Positions 51,683 through 63,440 of a stretch of 64,000 nt of DNA are shown in pieces. The notes beneath the pieces are model-generated. The model was not told where the DNA came from. It saw only the letters and a list, made by a program, of their open reading frames with translations, and did not search any database. The translations under genes were made by a program, and so were the position numbers. Numbering within the stretch: the stretch's first letter is position 1; every line of letters starts with the position of its first letter. Source of the DNA: Paulinella micropora (Eukaryota; Cercozoa; Imbricatea; Euglyphida); NCBI GenBank assembly GCA_009731375.1, contig BJOX01000368.1, forward strand, positions 332,360-396,359, in the 5' to 3' direction.

Positions 51683-53511
51683 ACCAAGGCCGCACAGGAG
51701 CAGAGCCGCCCCACCGATGATGATGATGATGCCGCGCAGTCGTTGATGCCATAGGCGACGCGTCCGGATTGTCCCAATCCGACGACGCCTGATGTTGTTG
51801 CCAGTCATCAGGCTTCTGGGATGACCGCGGCCGCCCCCTGCTTCCCGCAATGCAGTAGAATGGCTTGGTCTGCTTGGCAGGGCGTCGCCTTCGTCGTAGC
51901 TTTCTTGTTCGTCGTCTTCGTCGTAGAAGGAGTTCCATTCATCCGTAAGCTCCCGCTTCGTCTTGCGGCGCTGAGCGGGCTTGGGCTGCGCTGCGGTGCT
52001 CTGCTTGGGCAGCTTATACTCGTCCAGGATCCTCACCACATCGCCCGTGAACCTCCTCAGACGCTGCTGCAAGTGTTTGGGCGTAAACGTCCACTCGCAT
52101 TCATTTTCGTTCGGCAGACAAGCGCCGAGCTCGACCACCGCCTTTGCCTGTGGCTTCTTGTTACACTCTTGCGTAAGCATGCATTCTGCCGTGAGTGAGA
52201 AGTCAGTGCAAATTAAGGACGACACCCGCCCCTGCGTCAGCCTGCTGACGATCCCGCGCCTGAAGCCGAGGATCTGGTCCGGAACCGTGGGCAGCACGAC
52301 CGACAGCGTGCCAAACACTGCCACGTCGGGCGCAAGGTCACCGGCGGCCGTGCTGACCACAGGCCTCGCGTTAACGTTGAACAGCAGCACCTGCTGGCCG
52401 TGCTCGCTTGCCAGCCGTTTGTGTGCCACAGCCCACGCGGTGCAGGACGTAGTCGATGAGCGGCAGCGGCGTGCAGGGTCCGCGCGCCCCTGCGCGCTGC
52501 CGACCCGCACGGCCGTGGTGTCCAGCAGGCGGGTCTTGCCGTCCCAGAGCTCCGCCCTCGAGGTAGGGTCGTACGGAGCGCGTGGCCACAAGATCTCCGC
52601 GAGAGCCGCGCCCGTCTGGCGGTAACAGGAAATGAGCCATTGCGACTCGTAGGACTTGTCGCGGTCGGGCCAGTCCAACAGCGCGCGCTGCCTGTTTCTT
52701 TTTCCAAGAAGTTTTTCTCGCGTGCGTTCGCGTAGATGGCGCGCACGAAGGGCGCGTACAGGTCCACCAAAACGTCGAGCACCCTGAGTGGCGCCAAGAG
52801 CATCCACGCGGCCTTGATGGTGTTGACCATGGACTGCCCGGGGGGGGAGGGAGGGGCTCGTTCCTCCCCCAGCGCGACTTCACTGTGTTTTGGTCCAGCG
52901 CCTGTCCCGGTTGCTCGGCGAACGCCTGGCTGGCCAACCTAAGTAGCTCTACCGCGCCCGGGTCCGAGAGCACGAAGGTGCCGAACTGTTGCTGCAGGGG
53001 CCACACCGCCACAGTCACTGCCTGCGGCATCTTCCAGCTGAGCGCCAGCGACTGTGGCGGCTGCTCAAGCTCGAGCACGGCGGTGCCGCGGACAGCCGCT
53101 GGCTGAGGAGGAGCGGAAACGGGCGCACAGGGCGATTTGGGGCGCCGACGTGGAGGACAGGCAGCCCGCGGCCGAGCCTTCGGAGACTACACAGAACAGG
53201 ATCTCCATGCACCAGGTCCAGAAGCCGCTGCTGCCGCTGGTGCGCTCGTGGTCGATCAGCGCGGCTGCCATGCGGTCCTGCCAACGCTTGTTCACGGCCA
53301 TAGGAATGTTGTCCACGAACCCGGTCTGGCGGATGTGGCGCGCCAGCCACGCCTGCACCTCGCCGACCCAGACCTCGTGCGCGTGCCCCCCCGGCATGAG
53401 CGTGCCCAGCGTATCCTTCAGCGTGGCCATCATAAGCAGGCGCAGCGACTCATTGCGGAGCTCAGTGGTTGCGGGCGACAGCCGGATCAGCTCTTCCGCC
53501 CGGGCCCCCGC

Positions 53512-56500
53512 GTTCCTTTCAAGAGCACATCGACCATCTAACAGACATTTTCAGGCGTATCAAACTATTTGGCCTGAAATGTAATTTGAAAAAATGTCAA
53601 CTCGCAAAGACAAGCGTGACATATTTGGGGTACGAAATCTCTTACAATAGAGTCTCGATATTCAAAGAGAAGAGGGAGGAGATCATGAGCCGGCAGAGGC
53701 CGAAGAATCGCACAGAGCTGCACTCATTTCTTGCGATGGCGCAATATTACAGCCAGTTCATACCCAATTGGGGTGCAACTCGGGCTAAGTTGGAGAGAAT
53801 GATCGACTTCGGTGATTTTGAGAAGTGGGATGATGAAGCCTTAGAAGCGTACAACACGCTCAAAGATCTCATCTACAAAGATCCGAAGGATGGCGGACTC
53901 GTGCTGATGATGCCCGACTTTTCGAAGCAATTCGTAGTCGACACAGACGCATCAAAGTTCGCGATCGGCGCAGTCTTACAACAGGAAGATGAGGAGAAAA
54001 AGTTGCGCCCGATCATGTTTATAAGTAGAAAGTTGTGCTCGGCGGAGCGAAACTATTGTACGAGACAGAGAGAGGCACTGGCGGTGGTCTGGGCCCTCAA
54101 ACGGTTGAGAGAGTATTTATGGGGTGGACCTCAGTTTATAGTAAGGACTGATCACCAGAATTTACTATGGCTGATGAATCATGAACAGACTGGCCGTCTA
54201 GCGAGATGGCAGGCATTCTTGTCATGTTTCAATTTTACAATGGTCCATCTACCCGGCAAGCGAAATGTTGTCGCTGACAGCCTCTCCAGGCTAGAGTTTC
54301 ACTCAGAAGTGGCAGCTCTCGTATCATCAGCAGAAATGGAGGATCTATCCCCAGACTGCACATACGAAGTGCATCATATCGAGTCGATGCAGATGGCGAG
54401 AGGGGTCCGATATAACCGATCGGGTCTACGTCATAGCCCGCAAGGTCCGGATCATGGGATATGTTGTACAGCACATGTCCTCGAGGATGCTGAGTGGTCC
54501 TATGAAGCATATGAGAATATGAAGGCGGAGATAAAACAAGAAGAGATTAAGCAAGAAGCATATGCGGAACCCCCGCAGGAGAACAAGGAGGAGTTAGACG
54601 AAAACCCTGAGAGGATAGGAGTGCAGCTAGAGGATGGGACTATCCACATAGCCTCACCCACTGCATGGAGACAGCAACAGGCTCTCGATCCGGAGTTCAA
54701 AGAGCTAATACAGCTATACAAGAACCCGAACGAGCTGAAAATGACGAAGGAGATTAAGGAGCAACAGAAGGAGATGGGGTGGAGAGACGGTCTCTTGTGG
54801 TACAAAGGCCAACACGGGCGCTATGCATCACAACCAGACAAATGGACTCTCTGGGTTCCTGAGAAACTCAGACACATCATTTTTGTCGCTGCTCATAACT
54901 GCCCACTACTGGCGCACCCGGGCCGACAAAGAACGCATATGTTCATTTCGAGACGATTCTGGTGGAAGAAGATGAAGGAGAATATTGATGAACAGGTCAA
55001 TGCATGCATCCCATGCAAGACATCCAAAACACCATTGAAGGCGAATTTTGGCCTGATCGGGACTTTTCCTTTACACTTAGGAATGTTCGAGTTCTTACAC
55101 ACTGATCATGTAGGACCTTTCCCGGTCACGACGGAAGGTTACAGATACCTTCTAACGGCCATAGACAGAGCCACCAACTATGTATGGGTGGTCCCAGTCA
55201 AAGACGTTACGGGCGAAACAACAGCCAAGGCGTTGATTGACAGGATCATCTCACAGATTGGGGTGCCGAGAAAAATATGCTCAGATCGAGGCTCTGACTT
55301 TAATAATGAAGTCATCGACAAGCTATCTGCATATTACGGCATGAAATGGCAATATGTCACCGCCTATAACCCCAGAGCGAACGGCAAGATAGAGCGGGTG
55401 CATAGACCCCTCAAGGCCGCGCTGAAGATGTATTGTATGAAGAAGGAGAACCAAAAGGCATGGGTGGAGGCAGCATCCTCGTTTGCCTTTGCTATGAATT
55501 GCCTACCCTCTACAGCGTTAGGTGGTTCAAAAGGTTCCGTCTCGCCATACCAATTGGTATATGGGCGTGAGCCCGCCATCCCAGCCTCACTGCTGCACCC
55601 AAAAGATTCATGGGCAGATCAGGATGAGCTGTTTGGGGTGAGACTTCGGGCGAAGATGGAGGCGGAGCAAATAGTACAGGCGCATAGGGAGGCGGAGCGC
55701 AGGAAGACTGATGCTGAAGGTGTCAGGCAGGCACACCTGGATCAAGTCAGATTTCAGGTCGGGGATATTGTACTACTGTATCATCCTCAGGTTCCTCAGG
55801 GAGTCAGCTCGAAGCTGTTCATCCACTGGAAAGGACCATACCAGATCATGGAACAGATGGGGCCTTTGAATTATAAAATCAGGGGCAGAGGGAAAGTTCA
55901 AATAGTCAATGTACGAAGGCTGATTAAGTATGATCCCTTCCTACTTGAAGATGAGTCCGTTGATCAAGCACTCAAACGGATGGAGGCTGACTTTAAAGAG
56001 GTCCCACCAATCCGTCAGGAGGATATCTCGGAACGGGATGCCTACAGGGCACCAATTGCGGAGAAGGAGGAGGCTGAGCTGGAGAACAAGCGGGCCACCG
56101 ACCGCAAAAGTGCGGCGGGGACTCAGACCCGCAAAAGGGTGGAGTCGAACGTGCCGGAAGGAAAGTTCACGGAGGCGCAAATAAGGAGAGCGCAAAATGA
56201 CCTTATCTACGACCGACCGAGAAAGGCGATAAGGACGGCACGTTCGCAAGGAGTCCATCAAGAGGGGAGCGATGACGGAGATCAAGACCCTCGCGCGGGC
56301 AATGACACTCTCGTTCACCCCAGTTGGAAAGAAGGAGATGCGATTGGACATATTTCATGGGCCAAAGACGCTTTTTACTTGGTGAGGCCTGCGGCTCAAC
56401 ACGTAGCCGATGACACGCTCTCAGATTTATATCTCATGAGAGTCATGGCAGTACCTCACAAACGCCATACGCGATCGAATCGAATTTCGACTGCGGCACA

Positions 56501-56819
56501 AATAATACAACCAGTCTTACATTTCTGGAGGAGTCTGGATCCAGTGGAAGATCCTAAAGTAAGACAATACCTTCCAGTATATAAAGACGCCAAGAAACTT
56601 GAGACATGGGATGATACCATATCTCCCACAGATAAAGATCATACCGCGTGGACCATACAAGCACTACCACGAGGGGTGCTGGACATTCCTTTTGACTTGG
56701 CACAAGGCGCAATCCCTCACAAAATTTGGGACGTCCTCGAACAGTCTACCTTAGACTTAACTTTGGTTGGAGGTCCTCCACCAGGTAAAGGAGTCCGCGC
56801 GCGTAAACGGCGTCTATAG
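53512..56819 (+). pseudogene. Pol polyprotein: RT thumb, RNase H, integrase (5' truncated)
   Basis: Open from 53,469, but homology begins near 53,512 (EHIDHLTDIFRRIKLFGLKCNLKKC, RT thumb entry). The RT palm with its YxDD motif is missing. RNase H: VVDTDASKFAIGAVL, RNYCTRQREALAVVWALKRL and VRTDHQNLLWL supply D-E-D. Integrase: Zn finger HNCPLLAHPGRQRTH...CIPCKTSK, core HTDHVGPFPV, CSDRGSDF and NGKIERVHRPL for D-D-E. A GPY/F-like module follows (FQVGDIVLLYHP...FIHWKGPYQI). The last ~270 residues have no recognised domain. The frame is intact throughout, a contrast to most other long genes here. Cannot reverse-transcribe without the palm. Confidence 0.88.
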
Positions 56820-57639
56820 TAAGTATTTTTTTCTCTAGAAGTATTGTGGACCTGATCGATTGCGAACATAGCATTGATCCAATATGTCCCGACAACCTTA
56901 CTTAGATATTAAAGCTACTACAGCATTCATTCTTCTAGAGATTAACAAGACACAGCTGACAAAAAATAGGCATTCTATTCTCTTGCTTCGGCAGAGACAG
57001 ACGAGACGGCCACGAAACAGCACCGTTACGGGATCGCTATTTGAGTGAGCGATGGTGTTTCCTGGATACGACCCGCATTAGTACCAGAATGATGATCTCA
57101 TTAAAGACTCTACAGTCTAATCAAGAACTGATATATTTTAATAACATGAACTGCTACACCGGATTCCATCGATCTCTACTTGTATCGGCATATCGCAAGG
57201 TTAGGGCGCACTCAACCCAACTTCGGATATAGTCGTCAGACTTGATCACCTGACACTATATTAAATGATACCGATTTATACAAGGGTATGTCTTCACAAA
57301 AAGTAAATGTATTTATGGAAACCGACGACCGGTTATTACATATATATGGAAATGGCGACATTACATTATTACTCAACCATAAAACATTATACTTGGACAT
57401 ACTGCACAAATATCTTATCGACAGAAGAAAGAGGAAGATTTTAATATAGATACTGAATGTGCTAGAGTATATATACGATTGGTACCGGGGCAAGTATCAT
57501 TGTTGTTTTATAACGGCTAATTCGTGGGTTGATGTATCTTCATACATAACTCTAAACGAATCTTAGTCAGAAAAGAAATCAGTTCAAAGCGTATTATGTC
57601 GGAAACGAAGTTCCGCCATAAAAAACTGGGAGGGGGTAC
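56820..57639 (+). other. Untranslated 3' region and polypurine tract of the LTR element
   Basis: No convincing coding sequence between the Pol stop and the LTR. The last 20 nt are purine-rich and end directly at TGTGG, as expected for a plus-strand primer. Confidence 0.6.
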
Positions 57640-58008
57640 TGTGGACATCACCCCCCGAATTATCCGGTAAAAAACTTATTTATAGATTTCGTCTGGCCGG
57701 ACACGTCTGAAATGCCAATTTGATCCTGGTCTTTTGGCGGCTTTTTGTCTTTGCGTCACTGAGCTAATATAACGAGACATCATTCTCTTTTTTGAGGACT
57801 GTGTTTGGTTATATTACCGACTTACTCTTCCATTGAGCTATCGTTGGGGATAGTACAGACATGATGTCATTTTATTCCTGGTCTGTTTCAGTTTTCCTTT
57901 TTGGCTTCACTGAGCTAATATAACGAGACATCATTCTCATCTTTTGAGGACTGTGTTTGGTTGTATTACAGACTTTTTACGAGCTATCGTTGGGCCGGGG
58001 CATTACAC
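57640..58008 (+). repeat. 3' LTR, truncated
   Basis: Begins TGTGGACATCACCCCCCG. Contains two copies of a ~130-bp block (GAGCTAATATAACGAGACATCATTCTC...GGACTGTGTTTGGTT), one more than in the left LTR. Similarity to the left LTR ends at about 58,008 (GGGGCATTACA). Confidence 0.8.
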
Positions 58009-58059
58009 TAGGATCTGTGCCACTGCGTATCCTTCCTCTCGGTCATGGGATACACGTGG

Positions 58060-58390
58060 TATGTAGGAGAAAGCATGAGGAACAGATATGAGGGAGGGAA
58101 AGGGAGGGTAGAAGGGAAGATAAAAGAAAAACCGGAACTATATAATGTTCTAACACCGGGAAGGGTCGTCTCTGGTCTCCTGGTCGTAAATCTTCATCGG
58201 GTCGCATCGGGCTGGGACGTTCCGGGAGGGGCTTCATCGTAGACTGGTCCAAGCAGCGGGGCGCCACCGGGACGGGTCGTCTCTGGTCCTGCTGACGTTC
58301 TCCTGGTCGTAAATCTTCATCGGGTCCCATTGAAAAAATAAATTGACGCCATGGTAAATAATAAGGCGCCAAAGGTCGTACGGTCGTACG
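58060..58390. repeat. GC-rich dispersed repeat, copy 1
   Basis: Shares CGGGCTGGGACGTTCCGGGAGG, GACTGGTC(C/T)AAG(C/T)AGCGGGGCGCCA and CTCCTGGTCGTAAATC with 63,240-63,440. A 15-bp AAATAATAAGGCGCC at ~58,356 recurs inverted at ~63,225. Confidence 0.8.
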
Positions 58391-58544
58391 ACCACGCAAG
58401 TTTCGTGAATTTATTAAAATGCTAAGATATTGCGTTAAAAGTTGATTTTAATCAATATTAATATTAATTTTTGCTCAAATCATTAATAAAACTTTACTTT
58501 AATGCGCTTCAGACCGGTCTGGACTTAGCAAAAAAAAAATGCTC

Positions 58545-60470
58545 CAGACGAAAGATTAAGCAAACAGGCAAAGTAGCGAGCAAACAAACAGACAAAGAAG
58601 CGGGCAAGCAAGCAAGCAAAGCAAACAAGAAAACAAGCAAGCGAACAAAGCAAACAAAGAAACAAGCAAGCAGGCAAAGCAGGCAAAGCAAGCAAACAAG
58701 CAAACAAGCAGACAACAAGCAATCAAGCTAAGCAAACAAGTAAGCAAAGCAAGCAAGCAAGCAAGCAAGCAAACAAACAAGCAAGTAAACAAACAGCAAA
58801 GAAGGGAGCAAGCAAGCAAAGCAAACGAGAAAAGAAGCAAGCAAGCAAGCAAACAAACAAGCAATCGAGCAAACAAGCAAGCGAGCAAGCAAGCAAGGAA
58901 AGCAACGAAAGCAAACAAGCAAACAAGTAAACAAGCAAGCAAGCAAACAAACAAAACAGAAAAAAACAAGCAAGCAAACAAACAAGCAAACAAGCAAAAA
59001 GCAAACAAGCAAACAAGCAAGCAAGCAAGCAAGAAAACAGCAAGCAAAACAAACAAACAAACAGGTAAGCAAACAGGTAAGCAAACAAATAAGCAAGCAA
59101 GCAAACAAGCAAGCAAAACAAACAAGCAAGCAAAGCAAACAAAAAACAAAGCAAAGCAAGCAAACAAGTAAGCAAACAAGCAAGCAAGCAAAACAAACAA
59201 GCAAGCAAAACAAACAAGCAACCAAGCAAGCAAGCAAGCAAGCAAGGTCAGCAAGTAAGCAAGCAAAGCACAAGAAAAGCAAGCAAGAAAAGCAAGCAAG
59301 AAAAGCAAGCAAGCAAACAAGCAAGCAAACGAGTAAGCAAACGAGTAAGCAAATCAAGCAAGCAAGCAACCAACCATACAAAGAAGCAAGCAAGCAAACA
59401 AGAAAGAAAGCAAGGAAACAAACAAGCGAGCAAGCAAGCAGCCAGCCAGCAAACGAGTAAGCAAAGCAAGCAAGCAACCAAACAAACAAAAGGCAAGCAA
59501 GCAAGCAAGCAAACAAAGCAAACAAGGCAAACAAAGCAACCAGACAGGCAAAGAAACAAGCATGCTAGCAAACAAACAAACAAGGAAGCAAACAAACAAG
59601 CAAGCAAGCAAGCAAGCAAAGAAAGCAAAGAAAGCAAGCCAAGCAAACAAGCAAACAAGTCAAAGCCAACAAGTAGCGAGCAAACAAACAGGCAAAGAAG
59701 CGAGCAAGCAAGCAAGGAAAGCAAACAAGAAAACAAGCAAGCGAACAAAGCAAACAAAGAAACAAGCAAGCAAGCAAAACAGGCAAAGCAAACAAACAAG
59801 CAGACAAGCGACAACAAGCAAGCAAGCTAAGCAAACAAGTAAGCAAAGCAAGCAACCTAGAAACCTAGCAACCAAACAAGCAAGCAAGCAAGCAAATAGG
59901 CAAAGTAGCGAGCAAACAAACAGGCAAAGAAGCGAGCAAACAAGCAAGCAAAGCAAAGAAGAAAAGAAGCAAGCAAGCAAGCAAGCAAGCAAACAAATTA
60001 ACAAGCAAGCGAGCAAACCAGCAAGCGAGCGAGCAAACAAGCAAGGAAAGCAACCCAAGCAAACAAGTAAACAAGCAAACAAGCAAACAAGCAAGCAAGC
60101 AAACAAACAAACAAACCAGAAAAAACAAGCAAGCAAACAAACAAGCAAGCAACCAAGCAAACAAGCAAGCAAGCAAGCAAAGCAAGCAAGCAAACAGGTA
60201 AGCAAACAAATGAGCAAGCAAGCAAACAAGCAAGCAAAGCAAACAAAAAAGTAAGCAAAGCAAGCAAACAAGTAAGCAAGCAAACAAGCTAGCAAAACAA
60301 ACAAGCAAGCAAGCAAACAAGCAAGCAAGCAAGGACTAAGCAAGTAAGCAAGCAAAGCAAGCAAGAAAAGCAAGCAAGAAAAGCAAGCAAGCAAAGTTCA
60401 AAAAAAAGAAATATAGCAAGAAAAGCAAGAAAAGCAAGAACAGCAAGCAAGCACGCTTTAGCATCTTCAA
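58545..60470. repeat. CAAG/CAAA tetranucleotide microsatellite, ~1.9 kb
   Basis: Imperfect AAGC and AAAC units with rare GGC, GAG and GTA interruptions. Open frames on both strands (Lys-Gln-Ala-Ser or Leu-Ala-Cys-Phe) are by-products of the repeat. Confidence 0.97.
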
Positions 60471-60853
60471 AAAAAAGAAATATAGTGCTTTAGTAACAGA
60501 AACAATGAGTTAAATAATAGTAACTAGTAGTGCCCTGCGTGCCAATGCGCAGGCTTTGCTGTTTAACACGAGCAAGCAAACAAGCAAAAAGCAAACAGCA
60601 CTTGAACACTTAGTTCAAAAGTGAGGTAAATGCCTCTTTGTCCCGGCGGATGCTAATATTTCACGTATCGTAAGTTAACGATTATGATGGTTCTCTCATG
60701 TGATTCTTGTTTGTTTTAGATTTTGTTTTGTGTTAAACAATAAAGCCTGCGCATTGGCACGCAGTGCACTACTAGTTACTATTATTTAACTCATTATTTA
60801 TGTTACTAAATCACTATATTTCTTTTTTTGAAGATGCTAAAGCGTGTACGCCA
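60449..60853. repeat. Fold-back element A (two ~120-bp inverted arms)
   Basis: Arms 60,449-60,570 and 60,733-60,853 are near-perfect reverse complements (GCTTTAGCATCTTCAAAAAA...; GTAACTAGTAGTGC; GCGTGCCAATGCGCAGGCTTT), separated by ~165 bp. Non-coding; size and structure fit a MITE or cruciform. Confidence 0.9.
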
Positions 60854-60904
60854 GCAAAGCCTTGAAATGGTACTTAACAATGGCTTTACATATGACAGCA
60901 CTGT

Positions 60905-61325
60905 TTACTTCTGCTAGACTAATATATGCCTTTGCTTATCACATCATCCACGCAAACTTAGCGTCATTGCGATATATTATGGAAGGATTCATGCTTTCTG
61001 CTGGTTTTGCTCGCATTTCCCAGCAAAACATGATTTCATTTTCCGGCCAGCCAGCTGGGAAAGATGACACATGCCAGACACCATCTGACAATCTTTTTCT
61101 ACAAAAAAAAAAGTTCTAGCTAGTTTACTAGCTCTTCTGATCATGGCAACAAGCCATTCAGAAAACGAAAAAGAGTTTTGCTAGGAAATGCTGGCAAAAC
61201 CAGCAGAACTGTGGCAGAAAGCAAGAACTAAGAAGCAATCATCATCCTTCCATAATATATCGCACTGACGCTAAGTTTGCGTGCATGCTATGATAAGCAA
61301 AGACATATATTAAATCTAGCAGAAA
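60905..61325. repeat. Fold-back element B (~130-150-bp inverted arms)
   Basis: Arms ~60,905-61,030 and ~61,170-61,325 are reverse complements with about 80-85% identity and small gaps (TCTGCTAGA, GCAAACTTAGCGTCA, CGATATATTATGGAAGGAT). Lies 50 bp from element A but shares no sequence with it. Confidence 0.85.
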
Positions 61326-61496
61326 TAAATAGGACATTTTATATATAAACGAAAATAATTATAAAGACAGCAGGATTCGAATTCCACCCGCCTTGATATC
61401 GATGACGAGTCTAAATTTAGCACTTAATATCCAAAGATGTAAAAGCAAAATAAAAGAATACATAACATCAAATTTTTAATGTATGCTCATGAGGGG

Positions 61497-62830
61497 GTTC
61501 TGTCAAATATGTTCATTCTGATTTACGCTGTGGCTTCATGCATATGGTTTTTTTGCCTGCCTGCACTAGTACTGCTGCTTTTTCTCAAGTCTGCTGTTTG
61601 TTTACTCTCGCCCGCACTGTCTGTGGCATTGAGTTGCACCTAATAGTTGGGGTATGTGTAAAACAAACTTTCGGTGAGGTTAGTTATGTCAAATATGATC
61701 ATTCTGATTTAGGCTGTGGCTTCATGCTTATATTTTTGCCTGCCTGCACTGCTGCTTTTGGCTCAAGTCTGCTGTTTGTTTGCACTCGCCCGCCCTGTCT
61801 GTGGCCTTGAGTTGCATCTGAATGTCGGATTAGGTGTAAAACAAACTTCCGGTGAGGTTAGTTATGTCAAATAGGTTCATGATTTAGGCTGTGGCTTCAT
61901 GCTTATATTTTTGCCTGCCTGCACTGCTGCTTTTGGTTAGTATGCTGTGTGTTTGCTCTCGCCCGCCCTGTATGTGGCCTTGAGTTGCATCTAATAGTTG
62001 GAGTAGGTGTGGAACAAACTTTCGGTGAGGTTAGTTATGTTAAATAGGTTCATTCTGATTTAGGCTGTGGCTTCATGCTTATATTTTTGCGTGTCTAGGC
62101 TTGCACTGCTGCTTTTGGCTCAAGTCTGCTGTTTGTTTACTCTCGCCCGCACTGTCTGTGGCATTGAGTGATATCTTATTAGTCTGATTAGGTGTGGAAC
62201 AAACTTTCGGTGAGGTCAATTATGTCAAATAGGGTCATTCTGATTTAGGCTGTTGCTTCATGCTTACATTTTGCCTGCCTGCACTGCTGCTTTTGGTTCG
62301 AGTCTGCTGTTTGTTTGCTCTCGCCCGACCTGTCTGTGGCCTTGAGTTGCATCTAATAGTCGGATTAGGTGTAAAACAAACTTCCGGTGAGGTTAGTTAT
62401 GTCACATAGGGTCATTCTGATTTAGGCTGTGGCTTCATGCTTATATTTTTGCCTGCCTGCACTGCTGCTTTTGGTTAGTATGCTGTGTGTTTGCTCTCGC
62501 CCGCCCTGTATGTGGCCTTGAGTTGCATCTAATAGTTGGAGTAGGTGTGGAACAAACTTTTGGTGAGGTTAGTTATGCCAAATAGGTTCATTCTGAATTA
62601 GGCTGTGGCTTCATGCTTATATTTTTGCATGCCTAGGCCTGCACTGCTGCTTTTGGCTCAAGTCTGCTGTTTGTTTGCCCTTGCCCGCCCTGTCTGTGGC
62701 CTTGAGTTGCATCTAATAGTCGGAGTAGGTGTGGAACAAACTTTTGGTGGGTTAGTTATCTCAAATAGGGTCATTCTGATTTAGGCTGTGGCTTCATGCT
62801 TATATTTTTGCCTGCCTGCACTGTGAGTGG
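61497..62830. repeat. ~180-bp satellite, about 7.5 copies
   Basis: Unit landmarks: GTCAAATAGG(G/T)TCATTCTGATTTAGGCTGTGGCTTCATGC, GCCTGCCTGCACTGCTGCTTTTGG, GTCTGCTGTTTGTTTG, CTCGCCCGCCCTGTCTGTGGCCTTGAGTTGCATCT. Copies start near 61,501, 61,687, 61,867, 62,037, 62,223, 62,400, 62,576 and 62,757. Alternating copies share private variants (GTTAGTATGCTGTGTG in the third and sixth), suggesting a higher-order unit. Confidence 0.92.
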
Positions 62831-63239
62831 TCCCATTTTAGCTGGTGTTCCAAACTTAGTATGCAACTTTTAGCTCAGGCTGTATTTTTTTGGCCCGTTT
62901 TAGCTTGTTAAATTTTTTTAATTTTTTCCTTATTTTCTTTTTAAAAAATGTTAAATCTAGTCTCTACTATCATTTTGATGTGAATTTTTTTTTTTTTTTG
63001 AAATCCGTTACGTATTGCGGAAGTTGTAGCGGTTAGATGTTTGTGACACTCGCCTAAGGTAAATGTTTGCGTCCATTCCAAAACAGTTGAATCAGCATCA
63101 ACATCGAGCCTGGGGCTAGCTACCCTGCAAATATGAGCTCCCAACTCCTCCTCGTTCCCACAAACCATGACTTATTCCGACAGGGGTGCGCAAATGCGCT
63201 GGGGGGGGGGGGGGGGGGTNNNNNNNNNNACAGGCGCCT
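62831..63239. other. No gene recognised; ends in G tract and gap
   Basis: Mixed composition with a T run (62,988-62,999) and a poly-G tract followed by 10 N at 63,220-63,229. Confidence 0.6.
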
Positions 63240-63440
63240 TATTATTTACCAGCGCGTGATTCGTGGGCTGGGACGTTCCGGGAGGGGCTTCACGTAGACT
63301 GGTCTAAGTAGCGGGGCGCCACACACACACACACGATGGCGAGACCCGGAACGATATAGTATTCTAACACCGGGAAGAGTTGTCTCTGGTCCTACTCGCG
63401 ATCTCCTGGTCGTAAATCACCAGCGGGTTCTCTTGGACTG
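63240..63440. repeat. GC-rich dispersed repeat, copy 2
   Basis: Matches 58,060-58,390 as described there, with a (CA)n insertion (GCCACACACACACACAC) at ~63,318. Confidence 0.8.

Larger units (their letters stand above)
50869..53512 (-). pseudogene. Large unrecognised protein with 23-aa tandem repeats, 5' end removed by retroelement
   Basis: Read on the minus strand from the retroelement junction at ~53,512: AEELIRLSPATTELRNESLRLL, WVGEVQAWLARHIRQTGFVDNI, then frames 53,078, 52,830 and 52,700 onward with AWMLLAPLRVLDVLVDLYAPFVRAIYANAREKN, YESQWLISCYRQTGAALAEILWPR, FGTLSVVLPTVPDQILGFRRG and CEWTFTPKHLQQRLRRFTGDVVRILDEY. An acidic linker (FYDEDDEQESYDEGD) leads to the low-complexity part: a (TTC)n run and the 69-bp repeats. 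The 3' end (SEHDDINTLPPLDSPVLLYNEGHG) is in the frame closing at 50,869. Several frameshifts. Function unknown. Confidence 0.45.
53512..58008 (+). mobile_element. Ty3/Gypsy-like LTR retrotransposon, 3' part (RT thumb to LTR)
   Basis: Holds the 3' part of pol, a ~820-bp untranslated stretch, a polypurine tract (AAAACTGGGAGGGGGTAC, 57,620-57,639) and the start of the 3' LTR at 57,640. Left end is cut inside RT and fused to an unrelated antisense gene; right end is cut inside the LTR at ~58,008. Same LTR family as the fragment at 2.2-7.5 kb but the two do not overlap in coding content, so they could be parts of one or two copies. Confidence 0.85.

Noticed and set aside
58471-60394. Long ORFs in the CAAG repeat (Lys/Gln/Ala/Ser or Leu/Ala/Cys/Phe rich, up to ~270 aa)
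   Set aside because: Products of a stop-free tetranucleotide repeat in several frames on both strands; no start context, domain or composition of a real protein.
61340-61400. tRNA gene on the minus strand (GGATTCGAATTCC T-arm-like motif)
   Set aside because: The T-arm-like motif is just a palindrome; no matching acceptor stem, D arm or convincing anticodon stem.
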